A stretch of 46,147 bases of DNA. Origin: an uncultured Verrucomicrobiota bacterium. GTDB lineage: Bacteria; Verrucomicrobiota; Verrucomicrobiia; Limisphaerales; UBA9464. A model generated the notes under the pieces. The model saw nothing but the letters and a program-made list of their open reading frames with translations. It was not told where the DNA came from and made no database searches. The stretch is from assembly GCA_903821635.1 (NCBI GenBank), contig CAIJLV010000174.1, forward strand, positions 1 through 46,147, given 5' to 3'. Positions within the stretch are counted from its first letter, which is position 1, and each line of letters begins with the position of its first letter. Of the stretch, positions 1-8,595 are shown in pieces. The translations under genes were made by a program, and so were the position numbers.

Positions 1-1237
1 ATCTGTAGAAAAAATATTCCGCAAACAATACCTTGGCGTATCTCAGGAGCATGGCCTGATGGAAGGCCGGCCCGTAATTCGCGAAGCCAATCTGGAACAG
101 TTCAAGTCGAAGCCGGACTTCGCCAAGAACATGGATCTCGACGCGCATCTGCCGCATTTCGTGCCGCCTGAAGATCCCCAAAAACCCAACGGGCCACGGA
201 AGGGTATCTATCAGCATCCCTACAAAGCCAACCCGTTCACGAAGTCTGAGATCCATCAGTGGGGAATGACTGTGGATCTCGCGAGTTGCACTGGTTGCTC
301 CGCGTGTGTGATCGCCTGCCAAGCGGAAAACAATATTCCCATCGTGGGCAAGGCTCAGGTGATGCGCGGCCGCGAGATGCACTGGATGCGCATCGACCGC
401 TATTACAGTCACGAGCCGTCACTGGAAATCACCACTGAGTCTGCCGCGGAGGAGCCTCAAATGGCGGTTCAACCCATGCTCTGTCAGCACTGCGAGAGCG
501 CGCCGTGCGAGAGTGTTTGCCCTGCCAACGCGACGGTTCACGACGAAGAAGGGTTAAACGTGATGGCCTACAATCGGTGCATTGGCACCCGCTATTGCGC
601 GAACAATTGCCCGTATAAAGTCCGGCGCTTCAACTTCTTCGACTACAACAAGCGCGAGATCGGTTACGGCAGTGGCAAAGGGAATCTGTTCTTCAACGTT
701 GAAGATCCCCTTTATCATGGTCCGCTCGGCAAGAATAAGAATACGGAGCCCGAGTGGGAGATCGTCAAGCTGGTCAAAAATCCGGATGTGACGGTTCGCA
801 TGCGGGGTGTGATGGAGAAGTGCACCTTCTGTGTGCAGCGCATTGAACAGGCCAAGATCGCGCAGAAAAATCAGGCCAAAGGCAGTGCTGATGTCCGGGT
901 GCCAGACGGCACGATCAAAACCGCCTGTCAGCAGGCCTGCCCCGCTGAGGCGATCGTGTTCGGCAACCTGCTGGACCCTGAAAGCGCGGTTAGCAAGCTC
1001 AAGCAAGATCCTCGGGACTACACGGTCTTGGGCTTTCTCGATAATCGGCCGCGCGTGACTTACCTAGCCCGTATCCGCAACCCGAACCCGGCGATGCCTG
1101 ATTCCAAGAATACGCCTGACACGCTCCGCGACTATGAGCGCTTCCGCCATGAAAACCCATTTGAAGAGCATGGCAAAGGTGATGGCCATGGAGATAAACA
1201 CGCCGCATTGCCGGTCGTTCAGAAAGGAGCTGCCTAA
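1..1237 (+). CDS. actB: ActB, iron-sulfur subunit of alternative complex III (C-terminal part; 5' end outside window)
   Basis: The reading frame is open from base 2 through the left edge, so the internal ATG at 59 is not the true start and this is the C-terminal part of a longer protein. Four cysteine clusters typical of a ferredoxin-like electron-transfer subunit are visible: [38 protein letters not shown], and CTFC together with ACQQACP. In ActB of alternative complex III this domain follows a molybdopterin-oxidoreductase-like domain that carries no cofactor; that half would lie upstream. It passes electrons from the quinol site in ActC towards the haem c subunits on the periplasmic side. 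The stop overlaps the actC start (TAATG), and the order actB-C-D-E-F supports the call. The downstream genes make a simple NrfC/PsrB-type subunit unlikely. Confidence 0.93.
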   Translation, partial: SVEKIFRKQYLGVSQEHGLMEGRPVIREANLEQFKSKPDFAKNMDLDAHLPHFVPPEDPQKPNGPRKGIYQHPYKANPFTKSEIHQWGMTVDLASCTGCSACVIACQAENNIPIVGKAQVMRGREMHWMRIDRYYSHEPSLEITTESAAEEPQMAVQPMLCQHCESAPCESVCPANATVHDEEGLNVMAYNRCIGTRYCANNCPYKVRRFNFFDYNKREIGYGSGKGNLFFNVEDPLYHGPLGKNKNTEPEWEIVKLVKNPDVTVRMRGVMEKCTFCVQRIEQAKIAQKNQAKGSADVRVPDGTIKTACQQACPAEAIVFGNLLDPESAVSKLKQDPRDYTVLGFLDNRPRVTYLARIRNPNPAMPDSKNTPDTLRDYERFRHENPFEEHGKGDGHGDKHAALPVVQKGAA

Positions 1238-2721
1238 TGGCTAAAGCCGCTACCATACCGGCTGGATCCGCCACCAAGGCGGGCCAGCACGAGCACCACG
1301 CGCCCCCTGTTCACCTGAAGGCCGCGGAACCACCTAAGGAATTGGAACGTGAGTCGTTAGTGCTCAACAACCGTTCGCTCGGGTGGATCACCGAAGCCAT
1401 TGCAGGCGTCTGCGAAAAGCCGATGCCCAAATGGTGGTGGCCGGCATTCATTGTTAGCGCCGGCACGATGGGAATGATGTTTTCGCTCATCGCATACTTG
1501 ATCGCTACGGGTGTGGGTGTTTGGGGATTGAACCAGCCCGCTGACTGGGCGTGGGACATCACGAACTTCGTATTTTGGATCGGTATAGGTCACGCGGGCA
1601 CTCTTATTTCGGCGGTGCTGTGCCTGTTGCGGCAGAAGTGGCGGACATCAATCAACCGGGCTGCTGAAGCAATGACGATTTTTGCCGTCGCTTGCGCCGG
1701 AATTTTCCCCGTGGTGCACACGGGGCGTGTCTGGTTCGCCCTATTCCCGGGCTATCTTATCCCATTCCCGAATTCCAATGGAATCTGGCCTCAGTTCCGC
1801 TCTCCGTTGCTGTGGGACGTCTTCGCAGTCTCCACTTACGGAACCGTTTCTCTGCTTTTCTGGTATACGGGTTTGATTCCGGATCTGGCGACGTTGCGGG
1901 ATCGGGCGACGCACAAGGTTCGGCGTTTCTTCTACGCGCTGTTCTCACTGGGATGGACTGGATCCAACCGGCATTGGAGCAACTACGAAAAAGCATATCT
2001 TATCTTAGCCGGATTGAGCACGCCGTTGGTTCTATCCGTGCACTCCATCGTTTCATTCGACTTCGCAGTGTCACAGGTGCCCGGTTGGCACACGACAATC
2101 TTCCCGCCTTATTTTGTGGCCGGGGCGATCTTCTCCGGCTTCGGCATGGTGTTAACGTTGCTAATTCCATTGCGGGCGCTGTTTAACCTGCAAGACATCA
2201 TCACAACCCGCCATGTGGAGTTGATGTGCAAGGTGCTTTTGGCCACCGGTTCCATCGTGGGTTATGCCTACGGGATGGAGTTTTTCATCGCTTGGTATGG
2301 CGGTAGCCCCTACGAACTCTACGCGTTCAAAAACCGAGCGTTTGGACCGTATTGGTGGGCGTATTGGAGCATGATTTCGTGCAACGTCATCAGCCCGCAC
2401 TTCTTCTGGTTTAAGAAACTGCGCACCAACTTCGTGTTCGTTTGGATTATTTCGATCTTTGTTAATATCGGGATGTGGTTTGAGCGTTTCGTAATCATTG
2501 TCACCTCGTTACATCGTGATTATTTGCCGTCAAGTTGGGGATATTTCACCCCCACTTGGGTAGATGTCTTCACCTTTGTTGGCAGTTTCGGGCTGTTCAT
2601 GACGTTGTTCCTATTGTTTATCCGGTTCCTACCCGCGCTGGCGATCAGCGAGGTCAAGGCCGTAACCCCTCAAGCCGATCCACACCACCCACTCGGCGGG
2701 GCAAGGGAGCATCACCACTAA
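1237..2721 (+). CDS. actC: ActC, NrfD-like quinol-binding membrane subunit of alternative complex III
   Basis: A 494-residue polytopic membrane protein of the NrfD/PsrC family with about ten hydrophobic helices. A polar, His-rich N-terminal tail of about 70 residues precedes the first helix. ActC holds the quinol oxidation site and is thought to take part in proton movement. The start ATG shares its A with the actB stop, and a clear AAAGGAG site lies just upstream (1223-1229). The segment around [10 protein letters not shown] and the WYGG and MWFERF elements match what I recall of ActC. Local base composition is strikingly AT-rich: 2401-2460 has 23 G/C in 60. Confidence 0.93.
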   Translation: MAKAATIPAGSATKAGQHEHHAPPVHLKAAEPPKELERESLVLNNRSLGWITEAIAGVCEKPMPKWWWPAFIVSAGTMGMMFSLIAYLIATGVGVWGLNQPADWAWDITNFVFWIGIGHAGTLISAVLCLLRQKWRTSINRAAEAMTIFAVACAGIFPVVHTGRVWFALFPGYLIPFPNSNGIWPQFRSPLLWDVFAVSTYGTVSLLFWYTGLIPDLATLRDRATHKVRRFFYALFSLGWTGSNRHWSNYEKAYLILAGLSTPLVLSVHSIVSFDFAVSQVPGWHTTIFPPYFVAGAIFSGFGMVLTLLIPLRALFNLQDIITTRHVELMCKVLLATGSIVGYAYGMEFFIAWYGGSPYELYAFKNRAFGPYWWAYWSMISCNVISPHFFWFKKLRTNFVFVWIISIFVNIGMWFERFVIIVTSLHRDYLPSSWGYFTPTWVDVFTFVGSFGLFMTLFLLFIRFLPALAISEVKAVTPQADPHHPLGGAREHHH

Positions 2722-2739
2722 GATAAGGAGCCAACCGCA

Positions 2740-3285
2740 ATGAGCGACCCCAAATCATTAGGCCTCTTGGCCCAGTTCGAGACTCCCGCCGACATCATGC
2801 ACGCCGCGATGGCGGTGCGGGATGCCGGTTTTAGTAAGTGGGATGTTTTCACTCCCTTTCCGATCCATGGAATGGACGACGCCATGGCGTTACCTAGTTC
2901 AAAGGTGGGTTTCTTCACCTTCGTTGGCGGTGTAACCGGCTTTTTCAGTGGCATGGGCATGATCTGGTTCATGAACAAGTTTGACTACCCGCTGGTTGTG
3001 GGCGGAAAGCCCTTGTTTACGCCGCTGTTCGCATTTCCGGTTAGTTATGAACTCACGATTCTGTTGAGCGCTTTCGGGACGCTATTCGGGTTGGCGTTGT
3101 TGAACCGCCTACCCAAGCTCAATAATCCACTTTTCAGTTCGGAGCGCTTCAAACGTGCCACCAACGACAAGTTCTTTGTCTATGTGGAAACCGCAGACCC
3201 GAAATTTTCAGCGGTAGAAACCCGAGCACTGCTCGCAACGCTCGGCGCATCAGCGGTCGAGGAAATCCACGATACGGAGGCCTAA
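2740..3285 (+). CDS. actD: ActD, DUF3341 membrane subunit of alternative complex III
   Basis: A 181-residue protein with a soluble N-terminal part (FETPADIMHAAMAVRDAGF), two transmembrane helices at about residues 60-85 and 100-127, and a soluble C-terminal part (DKFFVYVETADPKF). This is the layout of DUF3341/ActD, a small structural subunit of alternative complex III whose exact role is unknown. An AAGGAG site lies at 2724-2729, about 10 bases before the ATG. It sits between actC and actE with short gaps, as in described act operons. Confidence 0.92.
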   Translation: MSDPKSLGLLAQFETPADIMHAAMAVRDAGFSKWDVFTPFPIHGMDDAMALPSSKVGFFTFVGGVTGFFSGMGMIWFMNKFDYPLVVGGKPLFTPLFAFPVSYELTILLSAFGTLFGLALLNRLPKLNNPLFSSERFKRATNDKFFVYVETADPKFSAVETRALLATLGASAVEEIHDTEA

Positions 3286-3288
3286 GCC

Positions 3289-3972
3289 ATGTTTGAGAAA
3301 ATTGCCCTTTTCTTCCTCTCATTCCTAGGCAGTCGATTCAAGGTGACCTTGGGGCTCTTGGGCTTGGCTGCTGTGAGTGTGCTTGTAGTCGCTGGTTTTC
3401 GAGACTCTTCGACGACTAGGCCGCCAATTGAGCTGTTCCCGGACATGGATCGGCAACCTAAACTACGTCCCCAAACCGTTAGTCAATTCGCGGCATTTGG
3501 CGATGGCCGGACCTCCCGCGGTGTGCCTTCCGGAACGGTCGCCCAGCGCAATGGCTTCAGTGAGAATGTGTATTGGGAAGACAATGCTTTCAACACCGGT
3601 AAGGAAAACGGCGCATTCGTTGAAGCTAATCCGGCTTTGGTGACCTTCAAATTGATCAATCAGGGACACGAGCGCTTCACGATTTACTGCCAGCCTTGTC
3701 ATGGTGCTCAGGGGGATTCCAATGGCGGTATCACCAAGAAGCTCGGCATGGCTACCGTCGCTAATTTGATGGATCCCCGCATTATCAAGCTTCCCGACGG
3801 CGAAATCTTCAACACCATCACGCACGGCAAAACCACAATGATGGGATATGCCGCGCAAATTCCCCCGAGTGACCGATGGGCGATTGTTGCCTACGTCCGT
3901 GCTCTCCAACTCAGCCGCCTCGGTTTCGAGGCCGACGTGCCAGCTCCCGAGTTGGCCAAGCTTAAGAAGTAA
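3289..3972 (+). CDS. actE: ActE, monohaem cytochrome c subunit of alternative complex III
   Basis: A 227-residue protein with an N-terminal hydrophobic anchor (about residues 18-37) and one haem c site, CQPCH at residues 134-138. The RPPIELFPDMDRQPKLRP segment after the anchor resembles the conserved ActE stretch that precedes the haem domain. HGKTTMMGY supplies plausible axial Met residues. No lipobox Cys is visible after the anchor, so it is probably held by an uncleaved helix; some homologues are lipoproteins. It should receive electrons from the ActB clusters and pass them to a periplasmic carrier or an associated complex. It starts 3 bases after actD. Confidence 0.92.
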   Translation: MFEKIALFFLSFLGSRFKVTLGLLGLAAVSVLVVAGFRDSSTTRPPIELFPDMDRQPKLRPQTVSQFAAFGDGRTSRGVPSGTVAQRNGFSENVYWEDNAFNTGKENGAFVEANPALVTFKLINQGHERFTIYCQPCHGAQGDSNGGITKKLGMATVANLMDPRIIKLPDGEIFNTITHGKTTMMGYAAQIPPSDRWAIVAYVRALQLSRLGFEADVPAPELAKLKK

Positions 3973-3979
3973 GCCGCTT

Positions 3980-5278
3980 ATGAAACTTCCCCATTTTCTT
4001 AAATGCTTCGTGGCCGCCTTATTGTGCGTGGGTGTATTCACCTTCGCCTCGGCGCCAACCCTAGCGGCTGACACTGCTGGGGCTCCCCAAGCGGGAGCCC
4101 ACGAGGCAGCGAAGGTTGAGGCCCATGACGCACACGAAGGCCATGGTCACGCAGCCGGCCCAGTCGTAACCGTCCTCTCGCAGTTTGGTTACAGTTACCT
4201 GACGGCGTTCATGTTCGTGTTGAGTATTTTGGTGGCCTCGATGTTTTTCATCCTGATTCACCATCTGTTTGACGCCGGATGGAGTGTGCCGGTGATGCGT
4301 ATTGCCGAGAATATGGCGTGCCTCATCTTCCCGTGGGGCTTAGTCGCTCTGATACCGATACTAGCGCTTTCGACACTGGGTTATATCCATCCTTGGATGA
4401 ACATTGATCCAGCAACGGATGCTGCGTTGAACGTGAAGAAAATCTTGTTCAACAAAGGTAGTTTCAACGTCGGCTTGGTCCTCATCTTCCTGTTTTGGGG
4501 GTGGATGGCTCACAGTTTTCGTCGGTTCTCGGTCGCTCAGGATAAGGACGGTGCGGCAGTTTGGACCCGCAAGGCGCGGTTTCTTGCCGGCTGGGGAGTT
4601 TATGCCTTTGCAGTGACTGTAACCGTAGTTGTGTTCTTGCTAATGAAATCGCTGCAACACCAGTTCTTCAGCACGATGTATGGTGTTTACTATTTTGCAG
4701 GGAGCATGTGGGTCACGTTTGCGACCTTCTATGGCATCTTGCGTTGGCGCATGAACTTTGAGTTGAAGCCAGTGGTGAGCAAAGTGACTGTCCATGCATT
4801 GGGTCTACTCTTCTTCGCGTTTACTGTCTTCTACGCCTACATTCATTTTTCCCAATATTTCCTCATCTGGAACGCGGCCATGCCGGAGGAGACGTTCTGG
4901 TATGTCCTGCGTGAACAAGGTTCTTGGTGGGGAGTGGGAATGTTAATTCTCTTCGGTCATTTTTTCCTGCCGTTCCTGCTCCTGCTGCGCATTGATGCCA
5001 AGATGAGTCTCGCAGTGATGGGGCCGATGATCGTGTGGGCTTGGCTAATGCACTATCTCGACGTGACCTTCAACGTCATGCCGGTGCTTTATCCGGATGG
5101 TTTGCACATTACACTTTGGGATCCGCTCTGCTGGGGCGGACTTTCGGCAGCGTTTGGATTCCTGTGGTGGAAATCATACCATTCGCTTCCCGCGTGGCCG
5201 CAAAAGCATCCCCGGTTGAAAGAAGCGACCACCCATCACGAAGTTCCCCGGTCGGCCGAGGCTGGCGCCCATCATTAA
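3980..5278 (+). CDS. actF: ActF, second NrfD-like membrane subunit of alternative complex III
   Basis: The frame is open from 3848, inside actE, but the ATG at 3980 lies 7 bases after the actE stop and gives a normal 432-residue protein. A hydrophobic N-terminal signal or anchor segment (residues 1-30, ending near TLAAD) is followed by a His-rich linker (about residues 35-60) and then about ten membrane helices. ActF is a paralogue of ActC that packs beside it in the membrane; it has no cofactor, and a role in proton translocation has been proposed. Position immediately after actE is canonical. The function of the His-rich linker is unknown. Confidence 0.9.
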   Translation: MKLPHFLKCFVAALLCVGVFTFASAPTLAADTAGAPQAGAHEAAKVEAHDAHEGHGHAAGPVVTVLSQFGYSYLTAFMFVLSILVASMFFILIHHLFDAGWSVPVMRIAENMACLIFPWGLVALIPILALSTLGYIHPWMNIDPATDAALNVKKILFNKGSFNVGLVLIFLFWGWMAHSFRRFSVAQDKDGAAVWTRKARFLAGWGVYAFAVTVTVVVFLLMKSLQHQFFSTMYGVYYFAGSMWVTFATFYGILRWRMNFELKPVVSKVTVHALGLLFFAFTVFYAYIHFSQYFLIWNAAMPEETFWYVLREQGSWWGVGMLILFGHFFLPFLLLLRIDAKMSLAVMGPMIVWAWLMHYLDVTFNVMPVLYPDGLHITLWDPLCWGGLSAAFGFLWWKSYHSLPAWPQKHPRLKEATTHHEVPRSAEAGAHH

Positions 5279-5290
5279 AGGACCCTGACT

Positions 5291-5647
5291 ATGAGTGATT
5301 GTTGTTCCGAAAAATCTACCAAGTCCGTGGTGGGGTTAATCTCTGGGATTGGCACGCTGTTGGTTTTTGGCGCTCTTGCTTGGTATCTAGTTCGCACCGA
5401 AAAAATCGACCCATTAGCTGCTCAACGCGCCGAATACCGGCTCAAGACTTGGACCGAGCTCAAACAGTCCAACGCCGAGACTTTAAACAACTACGGGGTT
5501 ATCAAGGCCGAGAACGGGGTTTACCGCTTACCTGTCGCCAAGGCAGTCGAAGTCATGGCCGCTGAGTGGAAAGACGGCAATGTGGCCGGTCGGGCCAAGC
5601 TCCTCGAGCGGCTCGAAAAATCCACCAAGACTCCGACTTACGAGTGA
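5291..5647 (+). CDS. Small single-span membrane protein of the act/cco-like locus
   Basis: A 118-residue protein that I do not recognise as a named family. The start MSDCCSEKSTKS carries a CC pair, one transmembrane helix follows (about residues 13-33), and the rest is a soluble, mostly helical domain containing KTWTELKQSNAETLNNYG. The orientation is probably N-in with the C-terminal domain in the periplasm. It sits 12 bases after actF and 7 bases before the CcoN-like gene, so it is almost certainly co-transcribed. It is likely an accessory or assembly subunit of one of the flanking complexes. In many bacteria alternative complex III genes are followed by oxidase genes, which fits a linking role, but this is inference. 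Confidence 0.75.
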   Translation: MSDCCSEKSTKSVVGLISGIGTLLVFGALAWYLVRTEKIDPLAAQRAEYRLKTWTELKQSNAETLNNYGVIKAENGVYRLPVAKAVEVMAAEWKDGNVAGRAKLLERLEKSTKTPTYE

Positions 5648-5654
5648 TTGCGCG

Positions 5655-7076
5655 ATGAGCGTCCCTGCAAATCCACCCGCTTCCTTGGAAGCCCATGAGC
5701 AGACCTGCCGTTTGCCAGTCCTTTACCTGCTTGGAAGCGGGTTGATCTGGTTGCTGGTCGGTTTGGCGTTTTCGGCGTTGGCTTCCCTTAAATTGCATGC
5801 TCCGGAATGTCTACCGTTCGCGTGGGCGAGCCTTGGGCGGCTGCAGGCAGTCGCTAGTAATATCCTTCTATTAGGGGCTGCTTCACAAACTGGACTGGGC
5901 GTAGCTCTCTGGTTGCTTGTTCACCTCGGCAAAACGGAATTGGTCAGTTGGGGAAGTGCGATCATTGGCACGGTGGTCTGGAATCTGGCTTTGACCGCGG
6001 GCATTCCGGCGCTGTTGTTGGGTGGCTCCACAGGTATTCCTGGACTCGAACTGCCGCCTAGCTTGGGTGTCCTCGTGCTCCTCGGTTATCTTTTGGTCGC
6101 CGGCAATGGAGTCGCCGCGATTATGGGGTGCCGTCGTGGCGGTTATGCCCCCGCTCAGTGGTTCATTCTCGGAGCCTTACTTTGGTTCGCTTGGCTCTAC
6201 ACCACCGCGTTGGTGACCGCGGTATATTTTCCCAGCCGTGGAATCTTCGCAGCCATCTCGGCCGGTTGGTTTAACCAAGGGGTCCTGTGGCTATGGCTAA
6301 CCCCCTTGGCCTTGGCCTCACTCTATCATTTCATTCCAGAACTCACCGGTAAGCCAGTGCGTTCACCAGAGTTGGCACCGGTCGCCTTTTGGTCCTTGGC
6401 GCTGTTTGGCGGTTGGACGGCGACTGTGGGTCTGGTGGGCGGCCCGATTCCCGCTTGGCTGGTGTCCGTGGGGGTGGTTGCGGGTGTGTTGCTTTTGATT
6501 CCCGTATTGCTGGCGAGCGTCAATCTGTATGTCGGCGCGGTGGGTAGTTCTCCGGCGGTCCGGTTCGCCAAACTCGCTGTGGGGTCATTTACTTTGGGTG
6601 GGATCGTGTCCGCGGTGACGTCCCTGCGTTGTGCGAATGCAGTTTTGCACTTCACCCAGTTTGAAGTCGCCGTGCGCGAACTTCTGCAATTAGGATTCGT
6701 TTCTGCGGCGCTATTCGCCGGCATTTATGCGCTCGTGCCTCGGTTAACAGGGCGTAAGTTACCTCATTGTGGATTGGTTAAAGCCCATTGGGCGCTCACG
6801 GTGCTCGGTTTGCTGATCGGAGTAGGTGCCTACGCGATTGGAGGCTGGAAACAAGGCTGGGGCTTGGCTGACGCCAAGGTGGATTTACTCTCAGTCAACG
6901 CAGTGCTGAAGCCTTGGCTCCGTCTGCATACTGTGGGTCTGGCGGTATTTCTGCTCGGCCAACTCACCTTCACCGCCAATGTCGTCCTGCTGCTGGTGGG
7001 CTTTGCTCTGCCGGTCGGTCGCACGCTGGTGACAGAAGTCGTTACCGGGACCGCTCCCGCCACCGCAGCCAAATGA
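5655..7076 (+). CDS. CcoN-like (cbb3 oxidase subunit I fold) membrane protein lacking all haem and CuB ligands
   Basis: The frame opens at 5580 inside the previous gene; the ATG at 5655, 7 bases after that stop, gives 473 residues and about twelve membrane helices. It aligns with cbb3 subunit I over GRL...N (61-69), FW...W...P.W...G (245-273) and the last core segment (P300-V349, including N328, H332, T334, L346, G347), and has a VPRLTGRK-type element. At the ligand positions I read Ala67 and Val340/Glu342 for the low-spin and high-spin haem histidines, Gln208, Val258 and Gly259 for the three CuB histidines, and Gly252 for the cross-linked Tyr. It therefore cannot be a conventional oxygen reductase. 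A structural or proton-transfer role beside alternative complex III is inference. The reference sequence is from memory. Confidence 0.8.
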   Translation: MSVPANPPASLEAHEQTCRLPVLYLLGSGLIWLLVGLAFSALASLKLHAPECLPFAWASLGRLQAVASNILLLGAASQTGLGVALWLLVHLGKTELVSWGSAIIGTVVWNLALTAGIPALLLGGSTGIPGLELPPSLGVLVLLGYLLVAGNGVAAIMGCRRGGYAPAQWFILGALLWFAWLYTTALVTAVYFPSRGIFAAISAGWFNQGVLWLWLTPLALASLYHFIPELTGKPVRSPELAPVAFWSLALFGGWTATVGLVGGPIPAWLVSVGVVAGVLLLIPVLLASVNLYVGAVGSSPAVRFAKLAVGSFTLGGIVSAVTSLRCANAVLHFTQFEVAVRELLQLGFVSAALFAGIYALVPRLTGRKLPHCGLVKAHWALTVLGLLIGVGAYAIGGWKQGWGLADAKVDLLSVNAVLKPWLRLHTVGLAVFLLGQLTFTANVVLLLVGFALPVGRTLVTEVVTGTAPATAAK

Positions 7077-7080
7077 TGCC

Positions 7081-7719
7081 ATGAACTACGGCCCCCTTCT
7101 TTTCTTCGGAGTTTTGGCGACTTTGGCGGCATCTTGGCTTGGCTTGGTAGCCGTGCCGCGCCACCAGTTGGCGCCGCTGGACGCTGACCTCAGCACGAAC
7201 TCGGCGAACAGTGTGGTGACTTATCCACCCGCCCGCAGTGGTCAAGCGGTTCAAGGCCACGCCATCTACGTCGCTCACGGCTGTGTTGCGTGCCATACCC
7301 AGCAAGTGCGCGCCGCCAAGGACGGCAGCGACTTGGCCCGGGGTTGGGGGCGACGCCGGACTGTCGCGCGCGACTATCTTCGAGATAGTCCAGCGCAGTT
7401 AGGGGCCAGTCGGCTCGGTCCCGATCTCGCCAATTACGGCGAACGATTGGGCACCAACGCCTTTAATCTGGTCCGGCTTTACAATCCCCGGATGGCAGTG
7501 ACTAACTCAATTTGCGAAGGCGTTCCGTTTCTCTTTGAACAGCGCCCGGTTGGGCTTACTGGACCCTCCCCGGAGGCGTTGATTTTGCCGCCTGACGGGG
7601 GTGTTGAAATTATCCCGTCCGCCGCGGCCCGACAGTTGGCGGCTTATCTAACCAGTTTGAGCTCTGGAGGCGAACTACCCGAGGCTCCGCTTCCGGCCAA
7701 GGAGGAGGGCAATCGATGA
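7081..7719 (+). CDS. CcoO-like monohaem cytochrome c (cbb3 subunit II homologue)
   Basis: A 212-residue protein with one N-terminal membrane anchor (residues 5-25) and a haem c motif CVACH at residues 68-72 in the context GHAIYVAHGCVACHTQQVR, which resembles the CcoO stretch GRDIYIREGC..CHSQM. LGPDLA and LYNPR are also shared. In CcoO the axial Met follows LYNPR within an S-x-MP.YP motif; here the aligned stretch is NSICEGVPFLF, so Cys145 occupies the Met position. An unusual His/Cys ligation or a different axial ligand must be considered. It lies 4 bases after the CcoN-like gene and overlaps the next gene by 4 bases, so the three products probably form one complex. Confidence 0.82.
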   Translation: MNYGPLLFFGVLATLAASWLGLVAVPRHQLAPLDADLSTNSANSVVTYPPARSGQAVQGHAIYVAHGCVACHTQQVRAAKDGSDLARGWGRRRTVARDYLRDSPAQLGASRLGPDLANYGERLGTNAFNLVRLYNPRMAVTNSICEGVPFLFEQRPVGLTGPSPEALILPPDGGVEIIPSAAARQLAAYLTSLSSGGELPEAPLPAKEEGNR

Positions 7720-8453
7720 ATTTGAAATTTCGCTCGCGAGCCGGTTTTGGCCTGCTCAATACGTTGCTGCTCGTCGGTGGCGCTGCGCTACTGGCTTGGG
7801 GTGGGCTCTATGTAGGCAAATACAGTGGCCGCTTCGACCCTCAGGAATTCAGTGAACTGCCCTATGGACCACCGGCGAAATTGGTAGCCGTCGCGGCCGA
7901 TCCGAATGCGGCTGTAATCACGGCGGGCTTGGCGGTTTACAATCGTCCCACTTGCGCTGCGTGTCATCAGGCCGACGGCTTGGGCAATTTGAGCCTCTCG
8001 ATTCCCCCTTTGGCGGGCTCCGATTGGGTGTTGGCCGATGGCCCAAACCGTTTAATCCGGGTCGTGCTTCATGGCCTCAAAGGGCCAATCAAGTTGAACG
8101 GGCAGGACTTTAACACGAGTGGCGTGGGGGCGATGAACCCGTGGGGGCAGAGCCCGGATAATCCAGCCGGATTAACGGCCAAAGAAATTGCCGAAGTGCT
8201 CAGCTACATCCGGAATGCGTGGGGCAACAAGGCGAGCATCATCACCGAAGATCAAGTGAAAGCAGTGATCGACGCGGAGAAGGGGCGGGATGCTTCCGAG
8301 GCTTGGACCGCCGAAGAGTTGGACAAGATTCCGGTCTCTGGCGGGGGGGCACCTTCACCCGTTGCGCTTACGGTCGACCAACTGAAAGAGGCCTTAAAGA
8401 AGCTTCCCGCCAGCGACCTCAAATCGTTGCTCGACGCGGTGCAGGCGAACTGA
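7716..8453 (+). CDS. Membrane-anchored monohaem class I cytochrome c
   Basis: A 245-residue protein with an N-terminal anchor (about residues 12-34), a haem c site CAACH at residues 80-84, PPLAGSDWV, VVLHGLKGPI and an axial-Met motif AMNPWG (Met140), as in the small class I cytochromes fused to or beside oxidases and dehydrogenases. A tail of about 70 residues without haem (ALTVDQLKEALKKLPASDL) forms predicted helices. The ATG overlaps the CcoO-like stop (ATGA), which indicates translational coupling. It takes the position of CcoP but has one haem and no CcoP-like N-terminus. Its probable role is to carry electrons between ActE or the CcoO-like haem and a soluble acceptor. Confidence 0.88.
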   Translation: MNLKFRSRAGFGLLNTLLLVGGAALLAWGGLYVGKYSGRFDPQEFSELPYGPPAKLVAVAADPNAAVITAGLAVYNRPTCAACHQADGLGNLSLSIPPLAGSDWVLADGPNRLIRVVLHGLKGPIKLNGQDFNTSGVGAMNPWGQSPDNPAGLTAKEIAEVLSYIRNAWGNKASIITEDQVKAVIDAEKGRDASEAWTAEELDKIPVSGGGAPSPVALTVDQLKEALKKLPASDLKSLLDAVQAN

Positions 8454-8595
8454 GGTTCTTTGGTGGACCGCTTGGTTCTCGAAGACTTTGCCGTTGGCGG
8501 CCTAATTTTTCCTTCAGCCGGGGATTTCAACCACGGTTTCTCTCCGTATCCGGCACTTGCCGTCGGGGCGGGCAATTTGCAGCCTTCAACCACGC
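8454..8595. other. Intergenic region after the respiratory locus
   Basis: These 142 bases separate the last cytochrome gene from the ROK gene. I see no strong hairpin with a T-tract, so termination of the act transcript is not explained by an intrinsic terminator here. No convincing promoter hexamers were recognised. Confidence 0.4.
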
